64,000 nucleotides of DNA from positions 98,879,707 through 98,943,706 of the forward strand of contig CM077159.1 in assembly GCA_039583875.1 (NCBI GenBank). The letters are read 5' to 3'. The stretch comes from Platanthera guangdongensis (lineage: Eukaryota; Streptophyta; Magnoliopsida; Asparagales; Orchidaceae). The position numbers and the translations under genes were made by a program. The notes below the pieces were generated by a model. The model was not told the DNA's origin, ran no database searches, and worked only from the letters and a program-made list of their open reading frames with translations. Positions within the stretch are counted from its first letter, which is position 1. Each line of letters opens with the position of its first letter. Positions 43,328 through 54,686 of this stretch are shown in pieces.

Positions 43328-45630
43328 TGTAACGCCCCGAAACTCAAAGGAGCAAAAGGGGGACGTTTTGGGCCAGTTTGGGTTCTGGCAGCAGGCACAC
43401 GGCGTGGGACACGGGCGTGTCCCAGGGCGTGTCAAGCGTGTGTCGACACTTAGCCGCGAAGACGTCGAGATTTACTCGACGATTCGTCGAGAGTGGGCAC
43501 GCGGCCTGCGACACGGGCGTGTCGCAGGGCGTGTCGACCCCTGTCGACACTTAGCTGCGAAGATGTCGAGATTTACTCAACGATTCGTCGAGAGTGGGCA
43601 CACGGCCTGCGACACGGGCATGTCGCAGGGCGTGTCGACCCGTGTCGACGATCGTCCCGGGGAGTCGTCGAGATTCGCTCGACGATCGTCGAGACATGGC
43701 ACACGGCCTGCGACACGGGCGTGTCGCAGGGCGTGTCGACCCGTGTCGACACTTAGCCGCGAAGTGTCGAGACCGTGTACATGGCTTGGAGCCCAGGCGT
43801 GTCAAGGTGACACGGGTAGGGACACGGGCGTGTCCTAGAACCCGTGCAGTGCTCGGGTTGATTTTGGGGAAAAATCATGGGGTACACGGCCGGTCACACG
43901 ACCGTGTCAGGTGGAACACGGGCATGTCAGCTCGAACACGGGCGTGTTCGATACCCGTGTGAGGTTCTAGGTGATTCGATTTTGACGGCGAATGAGGCAC
44001 ACGACACTGGACACGGGCGTGTGCCAGGCCGTGTTCGGTTAGATTGGGCATTTCAGCCCCGAATCAAAGCCGTTCGTTTCCTTGTTTTGAGATCCAACAG
44101 CTGGGGGATGTTCCTGAAGGGATATACCCGTGGATGGACTTAGAAAACCCTCACTTTTCTTAAGTGTTCTCTTTCTAAATCCTTGGAAAGAGAGGAGAGC
44201 TAAGGGAAGAAGAAGGAGCTAGATCCGCCATTGGAGGAGCTTCGGAGCTCCGAATCGCGAGCCGACTCCGGATCCACGGAGGCAACGCTAGTGCGGTTGT
44301 TTTCATCCGATTACTTTTCAATGGCGCCAAAGAGGAACGCAAGGGTAACGATCCTCATCTTGAGCATGAATAGCTCTCTTTCTTAGCATAGGAAGCCCGC
44401 TCTCGCGAGTTTGCGGAGAGTTGGAGGCGTTCCTTCGGGTAGATATGTGAAGTCCCCGTTGTTTAGCATTCGTATGCGAGAACGGACATAGGCATGATGT
44501 GTGAAGCCTACCCGGACATGTTGGTCTGGATCGGTGTTGTTGCATTGCATAATGCCGGAGAAGACTCCGTGCTATTGGTTGTTTTTCGGGTTTTCTACAC
44601 GGTAGATTGCAGCAGGGAGCCTTGGGGACTAACCCAAAGGTGCACCCGAAAACTGGGCGGATACGAGATCTTGCCAACTTGGTGGCTTGAGAGCCAACTT
44701 GAACATAACGGGGTTATGTGACTTGTGATGGAAATGGGACTCGGTGGAAGTTTGACCCGCGCAAATGGCTTAAATTGCCGTTGCGATGTGAGCACGGGTT
44801 AGATGGAACCGTACCCGTTCTATGTCGTTCGGTTAAAGAGACCTAAAGGCACGTGCCACTTACCGTTGGCATAGATTAGGGTCTTCGGCGGTCAATGGCT
44901 TAAATTGTCGTGACCCAGGCCAGGAAGACAAATTGCTCATAGTTTTGGCCGTCTAAGTGGCGGTGGTGAGTCCGGAATGTTAATGGCTTTAATTGACGTG
45001 ACATCGACCGGTTCACCGAGAATGTGCCCTGAGTGCACGGGGCGTGTGGCCGAGCGAGCCAACGTATGTGATGAAATGGCTATTGTTATAAATTGCTCGC
45101 TTATGCTAATGAAATGCAGGGAAGGAGCATCGCCGCCCCGAGTTGGGGGCGGGATCGTTATAATTTGGTCAGCATTGCTGACCGTTGCCTTGTTTTCGCC
45201 ACCGTGCGGTGGTTTGTTGCTTGCAGGTGTAGCTGGACCAAGCGGTCAATAGCGGGCTAAAGCCCTTTTTGCGAAGCCGGCCCTCGAAGGCCCAAATGGA
45301 AGTGTTTACTGTTTTATTCATGTATGACCGGCCTGCGTGCCGTGGTTTGTAAAACATGTAATATTCAAGTGAAACATTTTTAAGGCCTTAAGGCTCTTTT
45401 TAGGTATTTTGTAATAACATTCCTATTTTGTATTAGTGGACATTCGTGCTTCGATGCTGGGTTCTTGTGTACAACTTTTATAAACTGCTTCCGCTAGAAT
45501 GCTCTGTGTAGGACGTTGAGATTGGTTGGATGGTTTCCATAAGTAACCACCCGGTCTGTCTGTGGTATATGGCGTCGGGCCCCGGCCGGACCTACTGCTA
45601 TATGTTATGCGACGGATAGGGGTTGTTACA
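43328..45630 (+). mobile_element. Ty3/gypsy solo LTR (2303 bp) inside element 3 RT, TSD GGAAG
   Basis: TGTAACGCCCCGAAAC...GGTTGTTACA, flanked by GGAAG at 43323-43327 and 45631-45635. It is highly similar to the G1 LTR (24648-26947), including the GACACGGGCGTGTC array (43385-43990) and perfect GTGTCGACAC at 43440-43449 and 43743-43752. No PBS or PPT beside it. Removing it restores the RT frame across [12 protein letters not shown]. Confidence 0.96.
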
Positions 45631-45635
45631 GGAAG

Positions 45636-46889
45636 CAATAAGGCTATTCCTAGCCTATGTAGCATATCAAGGCTTCAAAGTGTTCCAAATGGATGTTAAG
45701 TCAGCATTATTAAATGGAGACTTAAAAGAGGAGGTCTATGTAGAACAGCCCTCAGGTTTTGTTGATCCACTCAATCCTAATTATGTTTATAAACTTAGGA
45801 AAGCTTTATATGGGTTGAAACATTCCCCAAGGCATGGTATGAAACCCTGTCTACTTTCCTCATTGAGAACAAATTCTCAAGGGGGAAAATAGACAAGACT
45901 CTATTCCTTAGAGAATCCAAAGGAAAGATCATCCTAGTCCAAATATATGTTGATGACATAATATTTGGTTCTACTGAAAATAACCTTTGTAGAAAGTTTG
46001 CAAAACTTATGCAAGGGAAATTTGAAATGAGCAGTATGGGAGAACTTAAGTCCTTATTGGGACTCCAAGTAAGATAGACTGATGATGGTCTGTCTATATC
46101 TCAGTCTAAGTTCACCCAGGAGTTAATTAAGAAGTACGGTATGGAATCATCCACTACCATAAGAACTCCAATGGGGACAAGTATGTCTTTAAGCAAAGAT
46201 GATGCAGGAAAACCTGTAGATGAATCTTTGTATAGAGGGATAGTTGGCTCCCTCTTTAATCTGACTGCTAGTACACCAGATATCATGTATGCTACATGTG
46301 TCTGTGTTAGGTACCAATCCTACCCTAAAGAATCTCATTATACTGCTGTCAAAAGGATTTTGAGATATCTTAAGGGCACACCTAATCTAGGCCTTTGTTA
46401 TCCTAGGAATAGAGATTTCTACTAATAGGCTATTCAGATGCAGACTGTGCAGGATGTAAAGTAGATAGGAAAAGCACAACATGCACCTATCAATTTCTAG
46501 GTGGAAGATTGGTGTCATGGAGCTGTAAGAAGCAGACTAGTGTGGCAATTTCCACAGCTGAGTCTGAGTATGTTGCTGCAAGAAGTTGATGTGCACAGCT
46601 GTTGTGGATACAACATCAGTTAGAAGATTATGGTATTCAGGTAAGTAGAACTCCATTATTATGTGATTCTACTAGTGCTATTTCTATTGCTCATAATCTT
46701 GTTTCTCATGGTAGAACAAAGCATATAGAAATAAGATACCATTTTCTTAGAGATCATGTAGAAAAAGAAGATATTTTTTTAGAATTTGTTAATACAGATT
46801 TACAAATTGCTGACATGTTCACTAAGCCATTAGATGAAACTAAATTCAATAATTTCAAAATTGAATTAGGAATGTTGAACATAAAATAG
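45636..46889 (+). pseudogene. pol: Sirevirus pol, second part (RT-RNase H), element 3
   Basis: RT resumes with [24 protein letters not shown] and reaches the YVDDIIF motif at 45956-45976 after a one-base loss near 45830. A TAG at about 46075 replaces Gln. Conserved FTQELIKKYGM, SLYRGIVGSL and [15 protein letters not shown] follow. The RNase H frame breaks near 46425 and 46588 (Gly codon to TGA) and ends with CDSTSA, TKHIEIRYHF and QIADMFTKPL, stop TAG 46887-46889. Confidence 0.9.
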
Positions 46890-47371
46890 TTTATCAAATT
46901 TGGCTAAGTAAAATTGTGTCGACACAAAAAGTTGTCTGTGTCGACACATGGTAGTTGGTGTCGACATTCCAGGAAAGTGATGTCGACACATCTAGAAAAT
47001 TGGTGTCGACACTTCAGAGCAGTTGTGTCGACACATCCAGAAGTTGTGTCGACACTTAGAATTAGATTCGACACAGAATTACTGTGGTATCAGTTGTGTC
47101 GAACTGATAAGAATGTCTGTGTCGACACATCATCAATTGGTGTCGACACATAGAAGTCAACACTTCTGTTGAGACATTAGAAGTCTGTGTCGACACATTT
47201 CAACTGTGTCGACACATTAAGAGAATTTTGACGTGCCTTTTGAACTTCATTATTTAGAAGGGTATAAATAGGTCAACAACAAACCCTATCGACACACTCT
47301 CCATATTTTCGAGAACAAAACCTTGTGTCGACAACTTCTCTCTTCTCAATCCAAGATTACTCTCAACCTCA
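46890..47371 (+). promoter_or_regulatory. pol-ORF3 spacer with GTGTCGACAC array and TATA box, element 3
   Basis: 482 bp without an ORF. About nine perfect GTGTCGACAC sites plus variants lie between 46916 and 47215, then GGTATAAATAGG (TATA core 47263-47270), a GTGTCGACA half-variant near 47323, and the ORF3 ATG at 47372. TATA to ATG is 109 bases, against 105 in element 2. Outside the motifs the two spacers differ considerably, so the motif arrangement is what is conserved. Confidence 0.7.
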
Positions 47372-50008
47372 ATGGCGCCAAAGCTTGAACATAACGTCAA
47401 CGAAGGCTATGAGTTGGTTCGCAACGCTTTTGATAATGCGGAACCCGAGATTAAAACAGTAGTTACCCTAATTACTGCGAATGGTTTGGAATTTCTAGTA
47501 TCCGAACCTACAAAGATATGGAAGAAAGAAATATTGGAATTCTATGGCGCAGCTACTTTAGATTCGACTGGACTTAAGATCAAATCTACAGTTCTGGGAG
47601 CTAAAGTTAAACTTATCTTGAAGATCTTGAGGAAAACTCTTCAACTCCCAAGAACTCAAGAAGAAGAAGAAGTTACCTCATTCAAGACTAGGGAAGCACT
47701 TCAGTGGTGTGGATTGGATCCCACCATAAAGATTGGATCTGCAATGAACAGGAAAGGGATAAATCTGCAAGGAAAATTCCTTTCAGAAGTGGTTGGAAAG
47801 GTCATTCTCTGCAAGCCAGGGGGACATGATAGGGTTTCAGCCTATATGTTCAGCCTGATGACCAGGATTATCTTCTGACTGAATACAGATTGGTCTGCAG
47901 TAATCTTTGAAAAGATTAAGGAAGGTATTAAGAAGCCAAATCTGGAAAGAATCCTGAGTCTATACTTGGCTGGAACAATTCCAGAAGTAATGGAACAGAC
48001 TACTGGTTCTAAGATTAACCACATGAGAAGAATGGATATAAGGATAATCTCTAGATGGGATAGAGTCCTAACAAAGTACATGCCTGATGAAGAGAGGCTA
48101 GCGATTGCTGAAAAATCTCCTGCACAAGACATTACAGATGGTGTTCAGGTGCAGGGGGAGCCTCATCTTGAGGAAGAGCCAACACACTTGGAAAGTGAAA
48201 TGGCTACTCAAACTATTCTTGAGTTAATCCATGAAGTTAATCAAATAATTTTCAATAATGAGGATGAAACACTAACTGTGCCTTTGGTTGATGTTGACCA
48301 GACCACTCAACTCAAAAATCAAGCACATGATGTTATCATGGAGGATACATCTATAGCTGCTGATACTCCAGAGTTAAGAGTGCCTCCAGTCCAACCTCAA
48401 CAAGAGTTTACCCTTGAAGTGTTGTTCCCTGATTTAGAGCAAGCAAGAACTGAGGGGGAGCAAGCTGAAATTGAGGGGGAGCAAGCTGTAATTGAGGGGG
48501 AGCAAGTCAGGACTGAGGGGGAGGAGCAAGGGACTCAGGGAGAGTTACCTAGACTTTACAAAGAGTTGCCCATAAGTCCAAAGGACACTGTGAATCTAAA
48601 AAGTACTTCTGATTCTGATGATGAAGAAGCACTAAGAGCAGAGAAGAGAAAGTTGATGGTTTTCAAAAGAAGAAGCCAAAGCTATAAAAGGGCATTGCAA
48701 ACTTCTCCACAACCTGCCCCAGCCACTGATTATATCTCCTTGCTGGTATCTTTGCAAGTCAAATAAGATGAACAAAGGATAGCCATGGAGAAATATATGG
48801 ATGAGACCCATAAAGATCTGTAATTCTCCTTAGCTCAAGATATCAAATCAATAATATTTGAAGTAAATCAGAACAAGATGCAAATGACAGATTGCTTCCA
48901 CAAAGATGGCAATGTTGTAGTCTATCTTGTAAAACAACAAGAAGGAATGAAGACTCAAGTTGATGATATTGCTATTAAGCAAGGCTATGTCCTAGAAAAT
49001 CAACTAAGGATGAATGACAATCTGACTGAATCACATAATGTGATTGTTACAGAATTAAAGAATACTGCTGCTGCCCAGACTGAGACAAGGGCTAAAGCCA
49101 AGTCAGATTTTGATAAACAATTACAGGAAGAACTAGCTGCTGTACAAACAGCTATTAAGAATTCTCAAAAGATCATTTCTGATCAGCTACTGAAACTAAG
49201 GTCATTTTATAAAGATGGTGTTAATTATCTAGATGAACAAGCAAGATTTCAGAAAGATGACCTCAGAGCTCATATTGAGAGAGAAGTCATAAAGGGGGAG
49301 AGAGTGTTAGTCAAAGCAGGCTCAGATCATGCTAAATGGATATCTAATAGCATCAGAGCCACCCTCGGATATCCACCCCTATGTGATGATGATAATGTAG
49401 CTGAGTCAGGTGTGCAACCTGCTTATTTTGAAGGTGATCAACCTGAAGTTGCTCAGGTCATTTACCCTCCAGTAGATTTTGATATGATTCAGCAAGAAGT
49501 ACATTCAATGTACAGCCCTCCAGAGGGTACTAAAAATGTTATAATTGAGAAAGTAAAAATGTCAGAGACAGCTTTGAATAAAGAGCAAGAAGCTCTATTG
49601 TCTAAGAAAAGGTTCAGAAAACAGGCTGAGTTGAAGCCTGATTTTGAGCAATGCAGCCCAACTTCCAGGAATATTATCTTGACTGGCTGGAAAGCTGTAA
49701 AGGACCAGACCCATGAAAGGGGAAAATGGTACACTGAGCAAGAATGGAACAAGCATGAAGCTAGACAGGAAGCCATTCTACAATATAGAAGAAAGGCAAA
49801 AGCTGGGAAGCTACCTCCTAATGCTCAGGAGCCTAGCAAGTACTTCCCAAAGCCTTTTCACTATTTTGAAAGGCAAAGGATAAGGGCTGAAGAACAAAAG
49901 AAGAAAGATCTAAAGGGCAAGAAGCCAGCTGAAGATACTGAAGCTCCAGTATAAGCCAAGATCCAGTCAGGCAAAGGCATAGTCATCAAGGAGTCTGACC
50001 AGTCTTAG
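47372..50008 (+). pseudogene. Sirevirus ORF3 (env-like position), near full length, element 3
   Basis: One frame of 878 codons from ATG 47372 to TAG 50006-50008, interrupted by TGA 47876-47878, TAA 48764-48766, TAA about 48820 and TAA 49952-49954. The N-terminal ~170 residues include WKKEILEFYGAAT...VKLILKILRKTLQLP, a pattern like the 'putative plant transposon protein' domain (recalled, not searched). Then come an acidic region with tandem EGEQ repeats (48451-48545), basic KRRSQSYKRAL, a coiled-coil-like middle, EVIKGERVLVKAG, and a basic tail. No signal peptide or hydrophobic segment is visible, so an envelope role is not supported. Function unknown; predicted soluble. Confidence 0.82.
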
Positions 50009-50270
50009 AATAGATTAACTAGATTTTAGAACATTGTAATCTTTAGTTTTAAAAATCTATGAAAACTATTGTTAAGAAACTTTTGAAAGTTTAAACAAAA
50101 TAATGATTAATGCTCATTATGTTTGCATCATTATTCTGTGATGACATTTTATACATATTTTGTTTATAAGTTACCCTGTCATGTAATGTTTTTATACATC
50201 ATAATGTGTGTTTATTATGAATGGTGTATATCATTGACAAGGGTTATGACTTCGCCAAATAGGGGGAGAT
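50009..50270 (+). other. 3' untranslated region and PPT of element 3
   Basis: AT-rich non-coding DNA ending in AAATAGGGGGAGAT (50257-50270) before the 3' LTR. Confidence 0.88.
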
Positions 50271-52004
50271 TGTTGGGTACATTGGAAAATGTGCACCAGA
50301 TTTGAAGAAGCCTCACCTTACTCAATGATATGCATCAAGGTGTATTTGATATTGTTTTGAGTTTATATGTGAAGGTTAAGAAAATGCATGAATGCAGGGA
50401 AAGTTTCTAAGTCCATGAGTCGACACCAGAAGAAGCTGTGACGACACTTATGAAGGCTTGTGTCAACACTAGAGAAAAGCTGTGTCGACACCTAGAGTCA
50501 CTAGAGTAGACACTTGGAAAGGCTGTGTCGACACCAGAAGAAACTATGTCGACACCCAGAGGCAGAGTCGACACACAGAGAAAAGCTTAGTCGACATCAA
50601 CTGTGTCGACACACAGAGGCAGTGTCGACACACAGAATACTTTGTCGACATCAACTGTGTCGACACATAGGACTTATGTCGACACATAGCAGAGTTTCAA
50701 CAATGTTGATTTTTGTGAAGAAAATAAGTGACTGTGTCGACACATTCTACAGAAGCTGTGTCGAGAAGTAGTGTCAACACCAAGGGAGATGTGTCAACAC
50801 CACCAAGGCTTGTGTCGACACTTAGTCTACTTGTGTCGACACATGATGAAGTTCAGTCTCAACACTTTGCTGACAGAGACAGAGTTTCAAGAAGTGACTG
50901 GAAGACTTGACAGCTGCCATAACCAACCGGTCTACTGCAACTGTCAGAGCTCTAAGAAGTTTGTTAGAAACCGGATCAGCCAGTTACCATGGAGGAAGTC
51001 TATATAAAGACATTCTCTATCAACAGATATACAGTTACACCCATTAGATAAAAAACGTAAACACGAAAAACAGAAGAAGATTTTCAACAGAAGATCTAAG
51101 AAGATATTCTCAAGATGTGATCTACTCAGAGTTTGTCAAGAAAATTCAAAGAAGAATTCAGAAGAATCTTTAGAAGAATTTGGAGAGAGAGAGCTCCATC
51201 TATTCAAGTGAAGAAAGGGACTTACATTAATAAGTCTCTTAAGTGCAGATTCTGAACCAGTATGCCAAGAAGAATTCAGATTGATTTCTGAATTTCAAGA
51301 AAGAAGCTGATTGAAGGTCAACTTCAAAGGAGATCAACCCTACTATGTTCAAATTCAAGAAGCTTTGAAGAAAGCTAAGTCAGTTTGATCTCTAATATCA
51401 GATTCTTTCAAGAACTGATCAAGAAACCTTCCATACTTTCTCTCTCAACCAGGGTGGTGGTAAATTTCAAATTTACATCTATTTTCTGTAGGATCTTTTT
51501 AAGATCTGAGTTGTGAGTCTGATTTATAAAGGCTGAGTTGTAGGAGATAACTTTCTCTGAGTGGTAGGCCTTATTGAAGGCCGAGGTAGGGCTGAGAGCC
51601 TGCGTTGTAGGAGATTTTCATCTCTGAGTTGTAGGCCTTGTTGAAGGCTGAGGTAGGGTAGATTGCTTGATTTGTAGGAGTGTGGACTCACTCTGAGTTG
51701 TAGGAGCCTTGTTTGGGTTCTGAGCTGTAAGATCTGCGGATCTGAGGAGAAGGAAAGAAGTTAGGCCGAATCTAGCACACTGCTAGATAGGCGAAGGGGG
51801 AAAGTGGATGTACCCAGACCTTGGGGAACCACTATAAATCAGTGTGCCATCTGTGACTGTGTGTTATTATTATTTCTGTGTTGTGATAGCTGTAGAACTA
51901 TATGTTTCTATTAATTAACTGAATTACTATTCTGCCTTAGAAGAAAAAGGAATTGCACCTATTCACCCCCCCCCCCTCTAGGTGTTTAGGAACCAATTCT
52001 TTCA
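50271..52004 (+). repeat. 3' LTR of element 3 (1734 bp)
   Basis: TGTTGGGTACATTGG to CCAATTCTTTCA. Array about 50417-50870, TATATAAAG 51001-51009, conserved block from about 51807. Several palindromes have lost the CpG (GTGTCAACAC, TGACGACAC). Followed by TSD AGTTG. Confidence 0.95.
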
Positions 52005-52009
52005 AGTTG

Positions 52010-52839
52010 ATCCCCTTGGTACAGTTGCTAGCTACCTCTTATATAAGGCTGATTTTGCTCCTGCAACTGCTGGACTTGCTCCCCCTCAATAGGAGCCACT
52101 TTTGCCATCATTTTACTGATGCTCACTTTGGTCCTCTTACCACATAAGGTCCTCATCTCCTGCAAGAAGAACATATCCTGCACTAAAACTAAATCTATAG
52201 GGAGTGGTTGAAGCTAGACTAGGTTCAATATACCCAACTCAAACTTGAAAGTGTTGAAATTTGCTTCATCTAGTGGCTTAGTGAAGATGTCAGTCATTGG
52301 CTTGTCTGCGGGGACAAACTCAAGATTGATATTTTCCTTTTTCACATGCACCCTAATAAAATGATATCAAATTTTTATATGCTTAGTCCTGCTGTGTAAG
52401 ACAGGATTCTTAGCAATAGCAATAGCAATAGTAGAATCATAATAAAGAGGGGTTCTACTTACCGTGAGGTCATAATCCTGGAGCTGATGCTGAATACACA
52501 GCAACTGAGCATAACAGCTACCTACTGAAATGTACTCTAACTCTGAAGTTGATATAGAAACACTTATTTGCTTCTTGCTGCTACAAGACACTAGTCTTCC
52601 TCCTAAGAACTAATAGGTGTTTGTAGTGCTTTTCCTGTCCTCTTTGCATTCTGCAAAATCTACATCTAATATCATGTTAGTTCAAAATCCCTATTTCCAA
52701 GGTACCATAGGCCAGGATCTGGTGTGCCCTTAAGATATCTCAAGATCCTCTTTACAACAGAGTAGTGAGATTCTTTAGGGAAGGCATGATACCTAGCATA
52801 GACACTTGTAGAATACATGATGTCAAGCCTATTAGCTAT
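52010..52839 (-). pseudogene. pol: RT end and RNase H of minus copia M2, then start of ORF3-like DNA
   Basis: On the minus strand from 52839: [49 protein letters not shown] (RT end). RNase H follows with SSKKQISVSISTSELEYISVGSC, YYDSTIA, RTKHIKI and PMTDIFTKPLDEANF, ending at TAG 52214-52216. Downstream on the minus strand a short remnant with IEGEQVQQLQE (DNA ATTGAGGGGGAGCAAG, 52075-52090) resembles the EGEQ repeats of ORF3. No GTGTCGACAC spacer is present here. The 5' side is cut at 52840 by element 5, the 3' side by element 3. Confidence 0.85.
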
Positions 52840-54583
52840 TGTTGAAATTTGTGAAGTGTAAGTGGGTGATGGGCAGGTCGGGTGGAGTGTGCGGCCTGAG
52901 CGGTCTGAGTACGTGGCCTGGGCGGACTGCTGGTTGCGTCCTAGTGACCTTGGCTGTCTTAGTGGCTTGGCTGTTGAAGAGCAGCCTGTGCGGCCTGAGC
53001 GGCCTGGTGTGTGGTCTGAGCGGCCTGGTGTGCGGCTAGAGCTATCTGGTGTGTGGCCTGGTTGGCCCATGGACAAAGAAGTCGGGCTTCTAGTAAAGCG
53101 GACTGAGCAAACTGCGGTTTGCGGGCTGTTGGCAGTGCTTAGTTGATTTACGGCCTTGTAGATTTGCAAGCTTGTGTTAACCTGTGGATTAGGAGTTCTA
53201 TCCGCGGGAGGCTTTGCGGACTGGTGGAGTCCGTGGTGTTCGCTATTGAGGACTGGCCTGGAGTTCGGCTATGGCCTTTGTCGTGCTCTGGTGGTGCAGC
53301 GGGCGTTAGCTGCAGTGGAGGACTGTGCAGACTGGTGTCGAAGTCCGAAAGTTGGCCGTTGTCTTGGCAGCTATGCGAGTAGGGCTTGCAGGCTCTGTCT
53401 TCTGGTGGAATGTTGGCGATCTGCCTTGGGGACAGACAGACTGGGCTTTGTCCGCCGTGCTCGTGCTTGTTCTTGGTGGTTGTCTGGACTTGGTCACATT
53501 CAGTGACAAGTACAGTGTGTCCGTGGTATCCGTCGAGACCCCTGTTGACCGGGAGGACTTCCTGTTGGTTATGACTCATGGAGGATGGTGGCTTTTGTCT
53601 CGAGTCATGCAAATTGCCTCCTTGTCCGCATATTGTATGCGGACTATCGTAGTGAAGATAGCTGTCATTGTGTGGTGTTTACGGGCTATGCAGGCTGGTG
53701 CCTTGTCCGTATAGTGTGGGCAGACTGGTGCGAGTTCGCCTGATGGTGAACATCGTTATTGCTCCTGGTGGGTTTTCTTGGAATCTAGCTAAGTCCTTGC
53801 GGACTTAGCGGACGGGACTTTGCTAGTGCGTGAGCTGGGGTGGTGTTTTTATTCACTAGGGTGGTGACCACATTCCTCACCTCACCTATAAATAGACCCC
53901 TCCCCCCGGCACGTCTATAGTAACTGAGTGAACAGTAAGTGGGGCTTGGTCTAGTGTTGCGGTCTAATTTTTTTTGTCCGCGTGGGTTGAGTATAGTTGA
54001 CGGTTTGCTGTGTGCAGGTCGCGCGACTAGCTTCAAGGAGCCAGGAGTTTGGCTTTGACTTCGGTCAAGTTCTGTGAAGTGTATAGTCTCTGTGGTCTCA
54101 AAAGGTCACTTATGCGGCTTGGCAGTTCTCTGCTTTAGCTTTTCCAAGTTCCAATAACCTGTCCGTCGGTCTTAGGCAGGTAGGCGGTCTATTCTTCAGT
54201 TCTTCAGCATTCAGTGAATAATGGTGTGTCCGCGCGACCTCGCAGTCTCGGCGGACTCCGTGCTTTATTCTACGTGTAGCAGCTTCAGCTCGGGCGGCTT
54301 CGACGACCTTGGCGGACTGGGCGGTCTCGGCAGTCTCCAGTGCTGTCCACCCGGCTTGTTTTATGCTTTTTGTTGTAGCTTGTGTACTAGCGAAATCATT
54401 TCTCACTATGTATACCTCGCCCTGTAAAGAAGTGTTAATAAATATAAGATCTACTTATTCTTCCATTTGCATTGGTGTTAAGCTTGCTCTTTGGGCTTCC
54501 GCATGACCAAGGTGTTAACTGGATAGTTCTGAGAATATTAATTTGTCTTTCGGCTATCTTGCTGACCACTTTGAGAAAATTCA
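52840..54583 (+). repeat. 5' LTR of element 5 (1744 bp)
   Basis: TGTTGAAATTTGTGAAG to GAGAAAATTCA. Its GC-rich U3 (52860-53420) has many GCGGCCTGAGCGG and GCGGACT/AGTCCG repeats. TATAAATA at 53887-53894 is followed by a C-rich leader. It lacks the conserved Sirevirus block. Long ORFs within are composition effects. Confidence 0.85.
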
Positions 54584-54586
54584 ATA

Positions 54587-54599
54587 TGGTATCAGAGCC
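54587..54599 (+). promoter_or_regulatory. Primer binding site of element 5
   Basis: TGGTATCAGAGCC three bases after the LTR end; matches tRNA-iMet. Confidence 0.9.
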
Positions 54600-54686
54600 A
54601 GGTTTAGTTGCTTGAGTGGTGATCAACGGTTGATGTTGCTTTGTTGTTGCTCTGTGCTTCTGGAAGCTTAACCAAAGTTTTTTGCA

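Larger units (their letters stand above)
37514..52004 (+). mobile_element. Sirevirus element 3, 14,491 bp including a nested gypsy solo LTR, TSD AGTTG
   Basis: LTRs 37514-39293 and 50271-52004, PBS, gag, pol, ORF3 and PPT are all present. The perfect duplication AGTTG flanks it (37509-37513, 52005-52009). Without the inserted LTR (43328-45630 plus one TSD) it is about 12.2 kb. By eye the first 250 bases of its LTRs differ by about 5%, so it is older than element 2. The target is the 3' region of M2. Confidence 0.95.

Noticed and set aside
47372..50008. Calling ORF3 an envelope glycoprotein
   Set aside because: The position matches the env-like ORF of SIRE1, but no signal peptide, transmembrane helix or fusion peptide is visible. 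Left as unknown function.
52839..53714. Several plus and minus ORFs of 60-165 codons
   Set aside because: They lie in the GC-rich U3 of element 5; the minus ORF from 53169 is only meaningful in its last third, where it is M2 RT.
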